DNA of 64,000 nucleotides from Methylovorus glucosotrophus (GCF_009858335.1 NZ_VMSE01000001.1:1116001-1180000); one strand, 5' to 3'. Numbered from the stretch's first letter, positions 24,190 to 34,823 are shown. A program made the numbers and translations. Notes: a model not told the origin generated them from the letters alone.

Positions 24190-25611
24190 ATGCTTAAAAA
24201 ATTAATCGCCACTTGCGCGATCCTTATTACAGTGTCAGGAACTGCGTCGGCCAAGGATTTGCCCGACTTTACCGAGCTGGCGGAAAAGCAGGGGCCGGCG
24301 GTGGTCAATATCAGTATCACGCAGGTGATGCATGGCCAGGCAGAAGGCACGGTGCCATTTCCCGGCATGCCGGATGATCCGGCGCTGGGCGAATTTTTGC
24401 GTCGCTTCGGCATCCCCGGCATGCCAGGCCAGGGTAACGGCGCTCCGCAACAGGATTACAAATCGCAGTCGCTGGGTTCGGGCTTCATCATCAGCAATGA
24501 TGGTTATATCCTGACCAATGCGCATGTGGTTAATGAAGCCGACGAAGTGCTGGTGAAGTTGTCCGACAAGCGCGAATTCAAGGCCAAGATCATAGGCTCT
24601 GACCGTCGTACCGATGTAGCACTGATCAAGATTGATGCGACCAACCTGCCCAAGGTGACCATCGGCGACCCCAATCAGCTGAAGGTTGGCGAATGGGTAG
24701 CGGCCATCGGCTCACCGTTCGGTCTGGAAAACACCATGACTGCCGGTATCGTCAGCGCCAAGGGCCGTGCCTTGCCGCAGGAAAACTTTGTTCCTTTCAT
24801 TCAGACCGACGTGGCAATCAACCCAGGTAACTCGGGAGGTCCGCTGTTCAATCTGCGTGGCGAAGTGGTGGGCATCAATTCCCAGATATACAGCCGTAGC
24901 GGTGGCTCCATGGGCCTGTCATTCTCCATCCCGATTGATGTGGCGATCGATGTGTCCAACCAACTGAAAGCCAACGGCAAGGTGACCCGTGGCTGGCTGG
25001 GTATCGGCATTCAGGAAATCACCAAGGATCTGGCAGATTCATTCGGCATGAAGAGCACCAACGGTGCGCTGGTTGCGGGTGTGGAAAAAGGCGCTCCTGC
25101 AGAGAAGGGGGGTCTGGAAGCGGGCGATGTCATCGTCAAGTTTGATGGCAAACCTGTACTGACTTCCTCTGACCTGCCGCGTATTGTTGGCGCTACCAAA
25201 CCTGGCAAAACCGTGCCGGTAGAAGTCTTGCGCAAGGGTAGCACCAAGACCCTCAACATCACCGTGGGCGAAGCACCTACTGAGAAAGATGGCGTTGCGC
25301 CAACGCCCAAAGGCTCGGCCAAACCAGAAGTGAACCGTCTTGGCCTGGTGTTGCGCGAGCTGACGCCAGTGCAGAAGCGCAAACTCAGTGGCAAGAATGG
25401 CCTGCTGGTGGTAGATGCGCAGGGCGCTGCTGCTCAGGCAGGCATACGCCGTGGCGATGTGGTGCTTGGTCTTAACAACACCGAAGTGCAGAGCCTGGAG
25501 CAGTTCAACAAGCAACTCGCTGGTGTCGCTAGTGGTAAAACCGTGGCCTTGCTGGTACAGCGCGATGACAACACCTTGTATGTACCATTGAAGCTCGCTG
25601 CGGATAAATAG
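24190..25611 (+). CDS. mucD: periplasmic serine protease of the DegP/DegQ (MucD) family
   Basis: A 473-residue HtrA protease and chaperone for misfolded envelope proteins. It has a signal peptide (cleavage near ASA at 19-21), the trypsin-like domain with catalytic His112 (TNAHVV), Asp142 (RTDVALIKI) and Ser215 (NPGNSGGP), and two PDZ domains (about residues 275-375 and 385-470). The loop with Met/Pro/Gly-rich sequence (about 48-85) is the flexible LA loop. The position behind rpoE-rseA-rseB matches algU-mucA-mucB-mucD of Pseudomonas. It has its own promoter and a GAGG ribosome site, and a strong terminator follows. Confidence 0.92.
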   Translation: MLKKLIATCAILITVSGTASAKDLPDFTELAEKQGPAVVNISITQVMHGQAEGTVPFPGMPDDPALGEFLRRFGIPGMPGQGNGAPQQDYKSQSLGSGFIISNDGYILTNAHVVNEADEVLVKLSDKREFKAKIIGSDRRTDVALIKIDATNLPKVTIGDPNQLKVGEWVAAIGSPFGLENTMTAGIVSAKGRALPQENFVPFIQTDVAINPGNSGGPLFNLRGEVVGINSQIYSRSGGSMGLSFSIPIDVAIDVSNQLKANGKVTRGWLGIGIQEITKDLADSFGMKSTNGALVAGVEKGAPAEKGGLEAGDVIVKFDGKPVLTSSDLPRIVGATKPGKTVPVEVLRKGSTKTLNITVGEAPTEKDGVAPTPKGSAKPEVNRLGLVLRELTPVQKRKLSGKNGLLVVDAQGAAAQAGIRRGDVVLGLNNTEVQSLEQFNKQLAGVASGKTVALLVQRDDNTLYVPLKLAADK

Positions 25612-25672
25612 CCGTGATCAGCAGTGCTATTAGGCCTGCTTTACGGTAAAATCACGTACTAGTGAATGTAAG

Positions 25673-25693
25673 AGGGCGCTTCGGCGCCCTTTT
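25673..25693 (+). terminator. Rho-independent terminator after the degP-type gene
   Basis: A 7-bp stem AGGGCGC / GCGCCCT closed by the stable TTCG tetraloop (25680-25683) and followed by four T. It separates the envelope-stress unit from lepA. Confidence 0.9.
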
Positions 25694-25878
25694 GCTATAT
25701 TCGCGGCAGGCTGAATCAGTTATGCCGCGAGCAGGCTTGCTGATTTGAAACAGGCTGAAAGTCCCGACCGGCAGCGCTTTCCGCACGCCGGTACTGGTGG
25801 CGGCCGAGCGGTCTGACCTCAGTGTCGATCAGGCTTGGACGCATGGACTTTCCTCGCTATATATTGCAAACGGACCTC

Positions 25879-27672
25879 ATGAAAAATATTCGTAACTTTT
25901 CCATCATTGCCCACATTGATCACGGTAAATCCACGCTGGCTGACCGCATCATTCAGCTGTGCGGCGGTCTTTCGGATCGCGAAATGGAAGCGCAGGTGCT
26001 GGATTCCATGGATCTGGAACGTGAGCGTGGCATTACCATCAAGGCGCAGACTGCAGCCCTGCAATACAAGGCGCTGGATGGCCAGATCTACCAGCTTAAC
26101 CTGATTGATACCCCAGGGCACGTCGACTTCTCCTATGAGGTGAGTCGTTCGCTGTCTGCCTGTGAGGGGGCCTTGCTGGTGGTGGATGCATCGCAGGGCG
26201 TGGAAGCGCAGAGTGTGGCCAACTGTTACACCGCGATTGATCTCGGTGTTGAGGTGACAGCGGTACTGAACAAGATCGACTTGCCCTCGGCAGACCCTGA
26301 GCGCGTGATTCAGGAAATCGAGGACGTGATTGGCGTGGAAGCCACCGATGCCGTGCGTTGCTCGGCCAAGACCGGCGAAGGCGTGCGCGATGTGCTGGAA
26401 GCCGTCGTTGCTCGTATTCCGCCACCTGAGGGCGATCCAACCAAGCCATTGAAAGCGCTGATCATCGACTCCTGGTTTGATAACTATGTGGGCGTGGTGA
26501 TGCTGGTGCGCGTGATTGACGGTACGCTCAAGCCCAAAGACAAGATTCGCATGATGGCCACACGGGCCGTGCATCTGTGCGAGCAGGTCGGTGTGTTTAC
26601 CCCCAAGTCACGCCAGAAGGAATCCTTATCCGCGGGTGAAGTGGGGTTCATTATTGCCGGTATCAAGGAACTGACCAGTGCCAAGGTAGGCGATACGGTG
26701 ACCCTGGCCGACAAGCCTGCTGCCGAAGCGTTGCCTGGCTTCAAGGAAGTAAAGCCGCAAGTGTTCGCGGGTTTGTATCCGGTGGAATCCAATCAGTTTG
26801 AAGCCTTGCGTGATGCGCTGGAAAAACTGCGCCTGAATGACGCCTCGCTGCAATTCGAGCCGGAAAACTCCACTGCCCTGGGCTTTGGTTTCCGTTGCGG
26901 CTTCCTCGGTCTCTTGCACATGGAAATCGTGCAGGAACGGCTGGAGCGCGAGTACGACATGGACCTCATTACCACGGCGCCTACCGTTGTGTATGAGCTG
27001 TTGCTGAAAAACGGTGAGGTTGTGCAGATCGAGAATCCATCGCGCCTGCCTGAGCCCTCGCGCATCGATGAAATCCGCGAGCCGGTGATCAACGTCAACC
27101 TGCTGATGCCACAGGATTATGTGGGCCCGGTAATGACGCTGTGCAATGGCAAACGTGGCGTGCAGCGCAATATGCAGTACATGGGCCGTCAGGTCATGCT
27201 GAGCTACGAGATGCCGTTGAACGAAGTGGTGCTCGATTTCTTTGACAAGCTGAAATCCGTATCGCGTGGCTATGCATCCATGGATTACGAATTCCTCGAG
27301 TTCCGTGCGGCCGATCTGGTCAAGCTGGATATCATGGTCAACGGTGACCGCGTGGATGCGTTATCCCTGATTGTGCACCGCGCCAACAGTATCTACCGTG
27401 GTCGCCAGTTGTGTGCCAAGATGCGCGAGCTGATTCCGCGCCAGATGTTTGATGTGGCAGTGCAGGCGGCCATTGGCGCCAACATCATTGCCCGTGAAAC
27501 CGTGAAAGCCATGCGTAAGAATGTGCTGGCAAAATGCTATGGCGGCGATATTACCCGCAAGAAAAAACTGCTTGAGAAACAAAAAGAAGGTAAAAAACGC
27601 ATGAAGCAAGTGGGCAATGTGGAAATTCCACAAGAAGCATTCCTGGCGATTCTGAAAGTAGAAGACAAATGA
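25879..27672 (+). CDS. lepA: elongation factor 4 (LepA)
   Basis: A 597-residue translational GTPase that acts on stalled or mistranslocated ribosomes. The G motifs are intact: [10 protein letters not shown] (G1), DTPGHVDF (G3) and NKIDLP (G4), and the C-terminal LepA-specific domain ends in [19 protein letters not shown]. The frame extends upstream to 25822, but the ATG at 25879 begins the canonical [12 protein letters not shown] and gives the exact family length. Its stop overlaps the start of lepB, as in most proteobacteria. Confidence 0.97.
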   Translation: MKNIRNFSIIAHIDHGKSTLADRIIQLCGGLSDREMEAQVLDSMDLERERGITIKAQTAALQYKALDGQIYQLNLIDTPGHVDFSYEVSRSLSACEGALLVVDASQGVEAQSVANCYTAIDLGVEVTAVLNKIDLPSADPERVIQEIEDVIGVEATDAVRCSAKTGEGVRDVLEAVVARIPPPEGDPTKPLKALIIDSWFDNYVGVVMLVRVIDGTLKPKDKIRMMATRAVHLCEQVGVFTPKSRQKESLSAGEVGFIIAGIKELTSAKVGDTVTLADKPAAEALPGFKEVKPQVFAGLYPVESNQFEALRDALEKLRLNDASLQFEPENSTALGFGFRCGFLGLLHMEIVQERLEREYDMDLITTAPTVVYELLLKNGEVVQIENPSRLPEPSRIDEIREPVINVNLLMPQDYVGPVMTLCNGKRGVQRNMQYMGRQVMLSYEMPLNEVVLDFFDKLKSVSRGYASMDYEFLEFRAADLVKLDIMVNGDRVDALSLIVHRANSIYRGRQLCAKMRELIPRQMFDVAVQAAIGANIIARETVKAMRKNVLAKCYGGDITRKKKLLEKQKEGKKRMKQVGNVEIPQEAFLAILKVEDK

Positions 27673-28415
27673 TGTTCGCACTGTTTATGGTGGTTATCCT
27701 GGCTGTCACCGGCCTGATCTGGTTGCTGGATATTCTGGTGCTGAAAAAGCGTCGCCCGGCAGGCAAGGCAGACCCGGTACTGGTGGAATATTCCAAAAGC
27801 TTTTTCCCGGTGATTCTGGTGGTGTTCATGATCCGCTCCTTCGTGGTCGAGCCCTTCAAGATTCCATCCGCGTCCATGATGCCTACCCTGATCGCAGGCG
27901 ACTTCATCCTGGTGAACAAATTCATCTACGGCCTGCGCGTGCCTATTCTTAACAATACCTTTCTCGAGATCCGCCATCCGCAACGTGGCGAAGTGTTCGT
28001 GTTCCATTATCCAAAGGACCCGTCGATTGATTACATCAAACGTGTGGTCGGCGTGCCTGGCGACAAGATTGCCTATCGCGACAAGCAGCTCTACATCAAT
28101 GGCAAAAAGCTGGATGTGAACTACGCGGATGACTACCAGTATGTAGGCTCCGGCCTCAGCATGGTGGTGACCAAGCGTTACCAGGAGCAATTGGGCGAGC
28201 ACAAGCACGATATCCTGCTGGAAGAAGAAAAGCCCTCGCTGGATGGCGAAGTGGAAGTGCCGCCAGGGCATTACTTTGCCATGGGCGATAACCGCGATAA
28301 CAGTAATGACAGTCGCTTCTGGGGCTTTGTGCCGGAAGAGAATCTGGTCGGCAAGGCGTTTTTCATCTGGTGGAATTTTGATAATTTCGGCAGAATTGGC
28401 AACACCATCAACTAG
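27669..28415 (+). CDS. lepB: signal peptidase I
   Basis: A 248-residue inner-membrane serine protease that removes signal peptides. Two N-terminal membrane helices (about residues 4-24 and 45-60) precede the catalytic Ser69 (PSASMMP) and general base Lys124 ([12 protein letters not shown]); box E appears as [11 protein letters not shown]. Its ATG overlaps the lepA stop by four bases. It is shorter than E. coli LepB, as usual for betaproteobacteria. Confidence 0.95.
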   Translation: MMFALFMVVILAVTGLIWLLDILVLKKRRPAGKADPVLVEYSKSFFPVILVVFMIRSFVVEPFKIPSASMMPTLIAGDFILVNKFIYGLRVPILNNTFLEIRHPQRGEVFVFHYPKDPSIDYIKRVVGVPGDKIAYRDKQLYINGKKLDVNYADDYQYVGSGLSMVVTKRYQEQLGEHKHDILLEEEKPSLDGEVEVPPGHYFAMGDNRDNSNDSRFWGFVPEENLVGKAFFIWWNFDNFGRIGNTIN

Positions 28416-28427
28416 GGGCTGATCAAC

Positions 28428-28799
28428 ATGAACCGTCAACGTGGTATTACCTTTATCGGGCTGGTGCTGCTTATTGCCGCGGGGCTGTTCGTGGTCATGG
28501 TAGGCATGAAGCTGACGCCTGCCTATGTTGAATATTTCACCATCAAGAAAACGCTGAAGAAAATCAGCCAGGAGCCTGGCTTTGAGAGCATGAGCCGCAA
28601 GGAAATCATGGATGTCTATACCAAGGCGGCGATGATAGACGAGATCGGCGATGTGAACGCCAAGGATCTCGTGGTGGGCAAGAATGCGGCTGGTCAAAAC
28701 ACGGTGTCCATTGATTACCAGAAAGTGATCCCGATTATCGCCAATGTCAGCGTGCTGATTGATTTCACCGCCTCTACCGATGCTTCGGCATCGCCCTGA
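28428..28799 (+). CDS. DUF4845 domain-containing membrane protein
   Basis: A 123-residue protein with an N-terminal membrane helix of prepilin-like look ([22 protein letters not shown], no clear processing site) and a periplasmic DUF4845 domain containing [15 protein letters not shown]. The family sits between lepB and rnc in many beta- and gammaproteobacteria; its role is unknown. The final part is Ser/Ala/Asp-rich. Confidence 0.8.
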   Translation: MNRQRGITFIGLVLLIAAGLFVVMVGMKLTPAYVEYFTIKKTLKKISQEPGFESMSRKEIMDVYTKAAMIDEIGDVNAKDLVVGKNAAGQNTVSIDYQKVIPIIANVSVLIDFTASTDASASP

Positions 28800-28804
28800 T
28801 CCGG

Positions 28805-29479
28805 ATGTCACAAACCGGACTGGAACGGCTGCTAGGCCATGATTTCACCAATGGGCAACTGCTGACGCAGGCACTGACCCATCGCAGCCATAGTGCGCGT
28901 AACAACGAGCGTCTCGAATTCCTCGGCGATGGTGTGCTGAACTGCATTATCGCCAACCAGCTTTTCCAGCGTTTTTCCAAACTGCCAGAAGGCGACCTCA
29001 GCCGTTTGCGCGCGCATCTGGTCAAGGAGCCAACCCTCTGCGAGATTGCCCAGCGCCTGCAACTGGGTGACATGCTGAAACTGGGCGAGGGCGAATTGAA
29101 AAGCGGCGGCTGGCGTCGTCCTTCCGTATTGGCCGATGCGCTGGAAGCCATTATCGGCGCAGTGTTTCTCGATGCTGGTTTTATTGCCGCCGAAGCGCTG
29201 GTGGTCAGGCTATACACGCCTTTGCTCGAAGCCATAGACCCCAAATCCATAGGCAAGGATGCCAAATCCCTGCTGCAGGAATACCTGCAAGGCCGCAAGA
29301 TCGCCTTGCCCGAATACACCGTGACAGCCACCGAGGGCGAGGCGCATTGCCAGTTGTTCAAGGTGGATTGCACCATCCCCAAACTCAAGCTGGTCACCCA
29401 TGGTGAAGGCTCCAGCCGCCGCGCGGCCGAGCAACAGGCCGCCGAGCGTGCCTACCAGCAACTTACAGCTACCTCGTAG
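28805..29479 (+). CDS. rnc: ribonuclease III
   Basis: A 224-residue double-strand-specific RNase that processes rRNA and mRNA. The signature [12 protein letters not shown] with catalytic Glu and Asp is at about residues 36-47, the second acidic pair at [14 protein letters not shown], and a double-stranded RNA-binding domain fills the C-terminus (about 155-224, ending [16 protein letters not shown]). It is five bases after the DUF4845 gene and 14 before era, the classical rnc-era order. Confidence 0.96.
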   Translation: MSQTGLERLLGHDFTNGQLLTQALTHRSHSARNNERLEFLGDGVLNCIIANQLFQRFSKLPEGDLSRLRAHLVKEPTLCEIAQRLQLGDMLKLGEGELKSGGWRRPSVLADALEAIIGAVFLDAGFIAAEALVVRLYTPLLEAIDPKSIGKDAKSLLQEYLQGRKIALPEYTVTATEGEAHCQLFKVDCTIPKLKLVTHGEGSSRRAAEQQAAERAYQQLTATS

Positions 29480-29493
29480 CGAAAAGACTTTAT

Positions 29494-30396
29494 ATGACCA
29501 CTGAAAATACTCCTGCTTCTCCCTTTCGCTGCGGTACCGTGGCGATTGTGGGCCGTCCCAACGTCGGCAAATCCACGCTGCTCAACCACATTCTCGGGCT
29601 CAAGCTCAGCATTACCTCGCGCAAGGCGCAGACCACGCGCCACCGCCTGCTGGGCATTCATACTACCGACGATACCCAGTACCTATTTGTGGATACGCCC
29701 GGGTTCCAGCAAAAGCATGTGAATGCCCTGAACCGCAGTCTGAACAAGACCGTGACGCAGGTGCTGGCCGAGGTGGATGTGGTGCTGTTCGTGATCGAAC
29801 CCATGCATCTGGGGGATGCTGATCGCCTGGTGCTGAACATGCTGCCGCGCAACAAGCCGGTATTGCTGGTGGTCAACAAGGCTGACCTGATGGGCGACAA
29901 GGGCAACCTGCTGCCGCTGATCCAGGATTTTGATCTGGAATTCCCGTTTACTGCCATCGTGCCCGTCAGCGCCAAGAAAAACCTGTATCTGGATGAACTG
30001 CTGCAGGCGGTGCGCCAGCATCTGCCAGAGCAGGAGGCCATTTATGGCGAAGATGAGCTGACCGACAAGAATGAGCGTTTTCTGGCAGCCGAACTTCTGC
30101 GTGAGAAAGCCTTCCGCTTCCTGGGCGATGAAGTGCCTTACAGCATCGCTGTTGAAATTGAAAAATTTGAAATGGAAGGCAATCTGCGCCGCATTCACGC
30201 CGCATTTATTGTCGACAAGGAAAGCCAGAAGCCCATGCTGATAGGCAAGGGTGGCGCCAAGCTCAAGCAGATTTCCACCGAAGCGCGTCAGGACATGGAA
30301 AACCTGTTTGGCGGCAAAGTCTGGCTCGAAACCTGGGTCAAGGTCAAAGGCGGCTGGGCGGATGATGAGCGTGCCCTCAAGTCCCTGGGCTATTGA
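29494..30396 (+). CDS. era: GTPase Era
   Basis: A 300-residue GTPase needed for 16S rRNA maturation and 30S assembly. G1 GRPNVGKST, G3 DTPGFQ and G4 NKADL are present; the C-terminal KH domain contains MLIGKGGAKLKQI and is complete. The start ATG at 29494 follows rnc by 14 bases. The next gene, recO, is 138 bases downstream, in the usual order. Confidence 0.97.
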   Translation: MTTENTPASPFRCGTVAIVGRPNVGKSTLLNHILGLKLSITSRKAQTTRHRLLGIHTTDDTQYLFVDTPGFQQKHVNALNRSLNKTVTQVLAEVDVVLFVIEPMHLGDADRLVLNMLPRNKPVLLVVNKADLMGDKGNLLPLIQDFDLEFPFTAIVPVSAKKNLYLDELLQAVRQHLPEQEAIYGEDELTDKNERFLAAELLREKAFRFLGDEVPYSIAVEIEKFEMEGNLRRIHAAFIVDKESQKPMLIGKGGAKLKQISTEARQDMENLFGGKVWLETWVKVKGGWADDERALKSLGY

Positions 30397-30534
30397 TCGT
30401 CATTGATGATCAATCCCCCCGGCATTGCCGCCAAGCGGTGACTGCCTCGGTGTACGCAGGCCTGCGGGTTGCGGATGCCCGGTGTGGTGGTTGCCTCTGA
30501 ATCCATCTGATTTTATTCGCAGTTAATTCTTCTT

Positions 30535-31260
30535 ATGGCCGTCCTCCACAAACAAGACAATCAGCCGGTGTATGTGCTGCATACCTATCCTTTCAAGGAA
30601 ACCAGTCTGGTGGTGGAGCTGTTCAGCCGCGATTTTGGTCGCGTGGCGGCAGTGGCAAAAGGCGCGCGCCGTCCGCGTTCCGCCATGCGCGGCATGCTGC
30701 AATCCTTTCAACCCCTGCTTGCCACCTGGTCAGGCAAGGCGGAGCTGAAGACCCTGCATAGCCTGGAGTGGGGCAGTGGCCTGCTGCTGTTGCAGGGCGA
30801 TGCCCTGATGTGCGGCTTTTACATGAACGAGCTGCTGCTGCGCTTGCTGCCGCGTGAGGATAGCCACGATGCGCTGTTTGCTTACTACGGGGATACCTTG
30901 CGTACCCTGTCGCAGAGCGCCGAGCATGCCACCAGCCTGCGCCGCTTTGAGCTGCGCATGCTGCAGGAGATGGGCTATGCCGTACCCCTGCTGAACGATG
31001 AGCGCGACCAGCCGGTCGAGGCGGAGCGCATCTATGAATACGTAGCCGAGCGCGGCGCCTGCACCGGTGCCACTCCACTGCCTGTGGCCAATCGCGTACA
31101 ATTGCGTGGCAAAACCCTGCTGGACATGGCGCGGGATGATTACGCCGATAGCCAGACCCAGCAGCAAAGCAAGCAATTGATGCGCATGCTGCTGGCGCAT
31201 TATCTCGGTGACAAGCCGCTGCATACGCGGCAGTTGCTGATCGACTTGCAAGGCCTGTAG
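30535..31260 (+). CDS. recO: DNA repair protein RecO
   Basis: A 241-residue recombination mediator that loads RecA together with RecR. The N-terminal OB fold is visible in [34 protein letters not shown], followed by a helical domain. As in many betaproteobacteria the four-Cys zinc finger of some RecO proteins is missing. It lies 138 bases after era and 52 before pdxJ. The Shine-Dalgarno sequence before ATG 30535 is poor. Confidence 0.92.
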   Translation: MAVLHKQDNQPVYVLHTYPFKETSLVVELFSRDFGRVAAVAKGARRPRSAMRGMLQSFQPLLATWSGKAELKTLHSLEWGSGLLLLQGDALMCGFYMNELLLRLLPREDSHDALFAYYGDTLRTLSQSAEHATSLRRFELRMLQEMGYAVPLLNDERDQPVEAERIYEYVAERGACTGATPLPVANRVQLRGKTLLDMARDDYADSQTQQQSKQLMRMLLAHYLGDKPLHTRQLLIDLQGL

Positions 31261-31312
31261 TGCCGGGCAGCCCAGGCTGTCTCTTACTGTCATCAATGAA
31301 AGTTACTCCATC

Positions 31313-32044
31313 ATGATTAAACTCGGGGTCAATATTGACCATGTCGCCACGCTGCGCCAGGCACGCGGCACCCAGTACCCCAGCGTGGTGCAAGCCGCGT
31401 TGCGCGCGGAAGAGGCGGGCGCTGACAGCATCACTATTCATTTGCGTGAAGACCGCCGCCATATTCAGGATGCGGATGTGTTTGCCTTGCGGCCCTTGCT
31501 GCAGACCAAGATGAATCTGGAAATGGCGGTGACCGAAGAAATGCTGGGCATTGCTTTGCAGGTGAAACCGCAGGATGTCTGCCTGGTACCAGAGCGGCGT
31601 GAAGAGCGCACCACCGAAGGGGGCCTGGAAGTAGCAGGCAATCTGGCGGCGGTGAGCCATGCCTGCCAGGTGCTGCGCGATGCGGGCATTCGCGTGTCAT
31701 TGTTCATCGCCCCTGATATTGCGCAGATTGATGCCGCCAAAGCGGCAGGTGCTCCGGTGATTGAAATCCACACCGGGACCTTTGCCGATGCAGAAACACC
31801 GGAAGAGCAGGCCCATGAACTGGCCCGCGTTCAGGCCGCTGTTGCGCATGGGCGCAAGCTGGGCCTGGTGGTCAACGCCGGGCATGGCTTGAATATTCAC
31901 AATGTGCATTTGATCGCGGCGATCCCGGGTATTGAAGAGCTGAACATCGGACACGCCATTGTGGCGCATGCCATTTTTGTCGGTTGGGAATACTCGGTGC
32001 GTGAAATGAAAGCCTTGATGCTGCAGGCGGCCAAAGCCGAATGA
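31313..32044 (+). CDS. pdxJ: pyridoxine 5'-phosphate synthase
   Basis: A 243-residue TIM-barrel enzyme that forms pyridoxine phosphate from deoxyxylulose phosphate and 3-amino-2-oxopropyl phosphate, the last ring-closing step of the DXP-dependent vitamin B6 route. Typical segments are [19 protein letters not shown] at the start, [29 protein letters not shown] and [10 protein letters not shown]. It precedes acpS, the common proteobacterial pairing. Confidence 0.97.
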   Translation: MIKLGVNIDHVATLRQARGTQYPSVVQAALRAEEAGADSITIHLREDRRHIQDADVFALRPLLQTKMNLEMAVTEEMLGIALQVKPQDVCLVPERREERTTEGGLEVAGNLAAVSHACQVLRDAGIRVSLFIAPDIAQIDAAKAAGAPVIEIHTGTFADAETPEEQAHELARVQAAVAHGRKLGLVVNAGHGLNIHNVHLIAAIPGIEELNIGHAIVAHAIFVGWEYSVREMKALMLQAAKAE

Positions 32045-32081
32045 TCTGCTCCCAGCATTTGCCGACGCAGCAGGGCGCGCA

Positions 32082-32462
32082 ATGATCTTCGGCATAGGTA
32101 CCGATATCGTTGAGGTATCGCGGATTGAGGATTCGCTGGCGCGCTTTGGCGATGCATTTGCCGAGCGCATACTGACCGCGGCCGAGTATGATGAGTACCT
32201 TGCGAGCAAGACCCGTGCGCGGTTTCTCGCCAAGCGCTTTGCCGCCAAGGAAGCCTTTGCCAAGGCACTGGGGACCGGTATTCGCGGGCCCGCGGCGTTT
32301 GAGAATATTGGGGTCGGCCACGATGAGCTGGGCAAACCCATATTGGTGCTGGCGCAAGAATTGCAAAGCTTGCTCGATGCCAAAGGCATCGTGCACAAAC
32401 ATTTATCAATCAGCGATGAAAAAGCCCTGGCGGCTGCGTTTGTCGTTTTGGAAAAGGCGTGA
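32082..32462 (+). CDS. acpS: holo-[acyl-carrier-protein] synthase
   Basis: A 126-residue enzyme that transfers phosphopantetheine from CoA to acyl carrier protein. The magnesium site is visible as Asp in [12 protein letters not shown] and Glu in [13 protein letters not shown], both at standard positions. Its TGA stop overlaps the ATG of the next gene by one base (TGATG), so the unknown exported protein downstream is translationally coupled. Confidence 0.95.
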   Translation: MIFGIGTDIVEVSRIEDSLARFGDAFAERILTAAEYDEYLASKTRARFLAKRFAAKEAFAKALGTGIRGPAAFENIGVGHDELGKPILVLAQELQSLLDAKGIVHKHLSISDEKALAAAFVVLEKA

Positions 32463-33448
32463 TGGTGAATTCTCGATTACTCAAGCTGGTGTTTTTCCTG
32501 CTGTCCCTTGGTCTGGTCATGCCAGCTCAGGCGGCCAACTGGAATCTCCTAGGCGAAAGCAGCTTTGGCAAGCATTACATTGATATCGGCACTCTGGAGT
32601 GGGAAGCCAGCAAGACCGCATTCACCATCAGTACCCGCGTAGTGCAGCCTGACAGCGCCGAGTGGCTGACGACCATACGCGTGGACTGCAAGGACAGCAG
32701 CTATGCCTATCTGAGCGGCAGCAAAACCCAGGATGGCCAGGTGCTGAGCGAATTTGAGACGCCCAAGCCGGCCAGCGCCATTGTGCGTGATTCCATGCCT
32801 GACCAGCTGAAAGGCAGTTTCTGTGGCGTGCGCTCCATTGCAGGTCAATGGGAGTCCATAGGCAAAAGCAAGGTATCCGAAGTCTTTTACAATCGGCAAT
32901 CCATCAAGCAATACGCCGACGGCAGCCATTTCATGGTCGATACCCGGGTCGTGCCTTTCGATAAAAGCCAGGAAACCCTGAGCACACTGTCGTTTGATTG
33001 CGATGCCAGCTCCTTTATCATGACTCGCATGAGCACGCTAAAGGATGGCAAGCTGACGCAGGTGTTCGACAAGCCCAAGCCCACGACCATGGTCAGCAAA
33101 ACGGCGACGCTGGAAGCCTTGTCGCAGAAATTCTGCGTGGAAATCCCCATTATCAATGACTGGCAGCAACTGGACGTGGGGGGCAAAAGCCGCTTGTACC
33201 TCAGTAACCAGAGCGTGCGCTGGAATACCGACCGCAGTTTCTTCTCCATCATGCTGAAGTCGACCTATGACGAGGGTAGCGAAATGCTCAACCATGTGTC
33301 GATTGATTGCGATAAAAACACCTCGACCTTTCTTGGCGGCACGCTCAAGGTCAACGATGTGATCGAAAACCTCGGTGCCGAGCCGCCCAAGACCATCCTG
33401 GCCAACACCCCGTTTGCCACCATCAAGCGCCTGTATTGCGGGCAGTAG
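32462..33448 (+). CDS. exported protein of three Cys-paired repeats (surface-adhesin-E-like)
   Basis: A 328-residue protein with a signal peptide (cleavage after PAQA). The mature part is three repeats of about 100 residues, each starting with a W-x2-(L/I) strand and carrying one Cys near the middle (VDCKD, FDCDA, IDCDK) and one at the end (FCG, FCV, YCG), a likely disulfide in each unit. This pattern recalls the surface-adhesin protein E domain; normally one copy is seen per protein. The function is unknown. It sits between acpS and tcdA and overlaps acpS by one base; a GTG three bases upstream is less likely. Confidence 0.65.
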   Translation: MVNSRLLKLVFFLLSLGLVMPAQAANWNLLGESSFGKHYIDIGTLEWEASKTAFTISTRVVQPDSAEWLTTIRVDCKDSSYAYLSGSKTQDGQVLSEFETPKPASAIVRDSMPDQLKGSFCGVRSIAGQWESIGKSKVSEVFYNRQSIKQYADGSHFMVDTRVVPFDKSQETLSTLSFDCDASSFIMTRMSTLKDGKLTQVFDKPKPTTMVSKTATLEALSQKFCVEIPIINDWQQLDVGGKSRLYLSNQSVRWNTDRSFFSIMLKSTYDEGSEMLNHVSIDCDKNTSTFLGGTLKVNDVIENLGAEPPKTILANTPFATIKRLYCGQ

Positions 33449-33451
33449 GCC

Positions 33452-34282
33452 ATGGCATTGCGTTCGTCTACCAACCAGTCTGATGCCGGACAGGGCGCAA
33501 TCCCTGATACGCAGGATGTGGATATGGAGCGACGCTTTGGTGGCGTGCGGCGTCTGTATGGCGCAGAGGCGCTGGCGCGTTTTCAGGCGGCGCATGTCTG
33601 CGTGATCGGCATAGGCGGCGTCGGGTCCTGGGCCGCCGAGGCGCTGGCGCGCAATGCGATTGGCCGTATCACGCTGATTGACCTCGACAACATCGCTGAA
33701 TCCAATATCAATCGCCAGCTGCATGCGCTGGATGGCGAGCTGGGCAAGGCCAAGGTGACGGCCATGGCGGAGCGCATCCAGCGGATTAATCCATGGGCGC
33801 AGATAGTGCAGATAGAGGATTTTGTCACGGTGGAGAATGTAGACGCCATGCTGGGGCAGGGCTTTGATGGCGTGATTGATGCGATTGATGATGCACGCGC
33901 CAAAGTGGCGATTGCCGCCTGGTGCCGTCGCCACAAGCTGCCACTGGTTGTGACAGGTGGTGCTGGTGGTCGCCTGGATCCCACCCGTATTCGCCATGCT
34001 GATCTGGCCCAGGTGCATGGAGATCGACTGCTGGCCAAGGTGCGCAACAGCCTGCGACGTGATCATGGCTTTCCCCGCGCGCCTTCTGGCAATAAAGCCC
34101 CGACCAAATTTGGCATTCCCTGCATTTACTCCGATGAACCCATCCAGAAACCGGATGCAAGCTGCGAGGCGGATGGCGGGCTGAGCGGCCTTAATTGTGC
34201 CGGCTATGGCTCCTCCGTTTGCGTGACTGCGCCATTTGGCATGGCCGCTTCCGCGCTGTTACTGAAGCTTCTCTCGGCCTGA
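33452..34282 (+). CDS. tcdA: tRNA threonylcarbamoyladenosine dehydratase
   Basis: A 276-residue ThiF/E1-like enzyme that uses ATP to cyclise t6A to ct6A at position 37 of tRNAs. The nucleotide-binding GIGGVGSWAAEALARN and the LIDLDNIAESNINRQ segment are intact, and the C-terminal catalytic region with Cys in LNCAGYGSSVCV is present. It follows the three-repeat protein by three bases and is followed by the DUF2256 gene. Confidence 0.93.
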   Translation: MALRSSTNQSDAGQGAIPDTQDVDMERRFGGVRRLYGAEALARFQAAHVCVIGIGGVGSWAAEALARNAIGRITLIDLDNIAESNINRQLHALDGELGKAKVTAMAERIQRINPWAQIVQIEDFVTVENVDAMLGQGFDGVIDAIDDARAKVAIAAWCRRHKLPLVVTGGAGGRLDPTRIRHADLAQVHGDRLLAKVRNSLRRDHGFPRAPSGNKAPTKFGIPCIYSDEPIQKPDASCEADGGLSGLNCAGYGSSVCVTAPFGMAASALLLKLLSA

Positions 34283-34292
34283 GGCATGCACC

Positions 34293-34454
34293 TTGCCTTC
34301 CAGGGAATTCAAAGGCAATAAGGCCTACCTCCCCAGCAAACCCTGCGTGCAATGTGGCCGCACCATGACCTGGCGTAAAGCGTGGGAAAAAAACTGGGAT
34401 AGCGTCAAATACTGTTCAGATGCCTGCCGCCGCGCGGCTAAGAGCAAGGGCTGA
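34293..34454 (+). CDS. DUF2256 family small zinc-binding-type protein
   Basis: A 53-residue protein with the DUF2256 pattern: KAYLPSKPCVQCGRTMTWR, then WEKNWDSVKYCSDACR. Two Cys pairs (CVQC and CSDAC) suggest a zinc ribbon. No ATG is available in frame; a TTG at 34293 is chosen because a GAGG site lies eight bases upstream. It follows tcdA by ten bases. The role of the family is unknown. Confidence 0.7.
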   Translation: MPSREFKGNKAYLPSKPCVQCGRTMTWRKAWEKNWDSVKYCSDACRRAAKSKG

Positions 34455-34523
34455 AAACCCAAACGACCCGCTGCTCGGCGCATTACCAAGTCTGGCTCAG
34501 ACAATCCGCAGGCTTAATGCCCG

Positions 34524-34781
34524 CTAACGCTGAATTTCGGATTCGTATTCCGGAAAGTAGCGCGCAATCACGGAAAGATCAAAGCTGCGCAGGATGCTGG
34601 TGTTGGATTCACGCGCCAGCAAAAACTCGAAGGAGCGCTTGACCAGCGACACGGTGTCTTCATCTTGCCGCGCCAGTTTTCGGGCATATTCCGGCTGTAC
34701 CGTGACCACATGCGTGGTTGTTGAGCGGCTGGTCACTTCCACTTCAAACTTGCTATTGTCTAGCGGTTTTACCTTGATCAT
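34524..34781 (-). CDS. hypothetical protein, conserved-looking
   Basis: An 85-residue soluble protein. The N-terminal half looks like a beta-hairpin (VKPLDNSKFEVEVTSRS), the C-terminal half is helical and charged (KRSFEFLLARESNTSILRSFDLSVI). No family is recognised. It diverges from htpG with 156 bases between the starts, which include the sigma-32-type promoter. Confidence 0.55.
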   Translation of the reverse strand: MIKVKPLDNSKFEVEVTSRSTTTHVVTVQPEYARKLARQDEDTVSLVKRSFEFLLARESNTSILRSFDLSVIARYFPEYESEIQR

Positions 34782-34823
34782 GTTTGCTCCCCGGCTGTCC
34801 TGCGTCAGTTTAGCAAAATCGCA

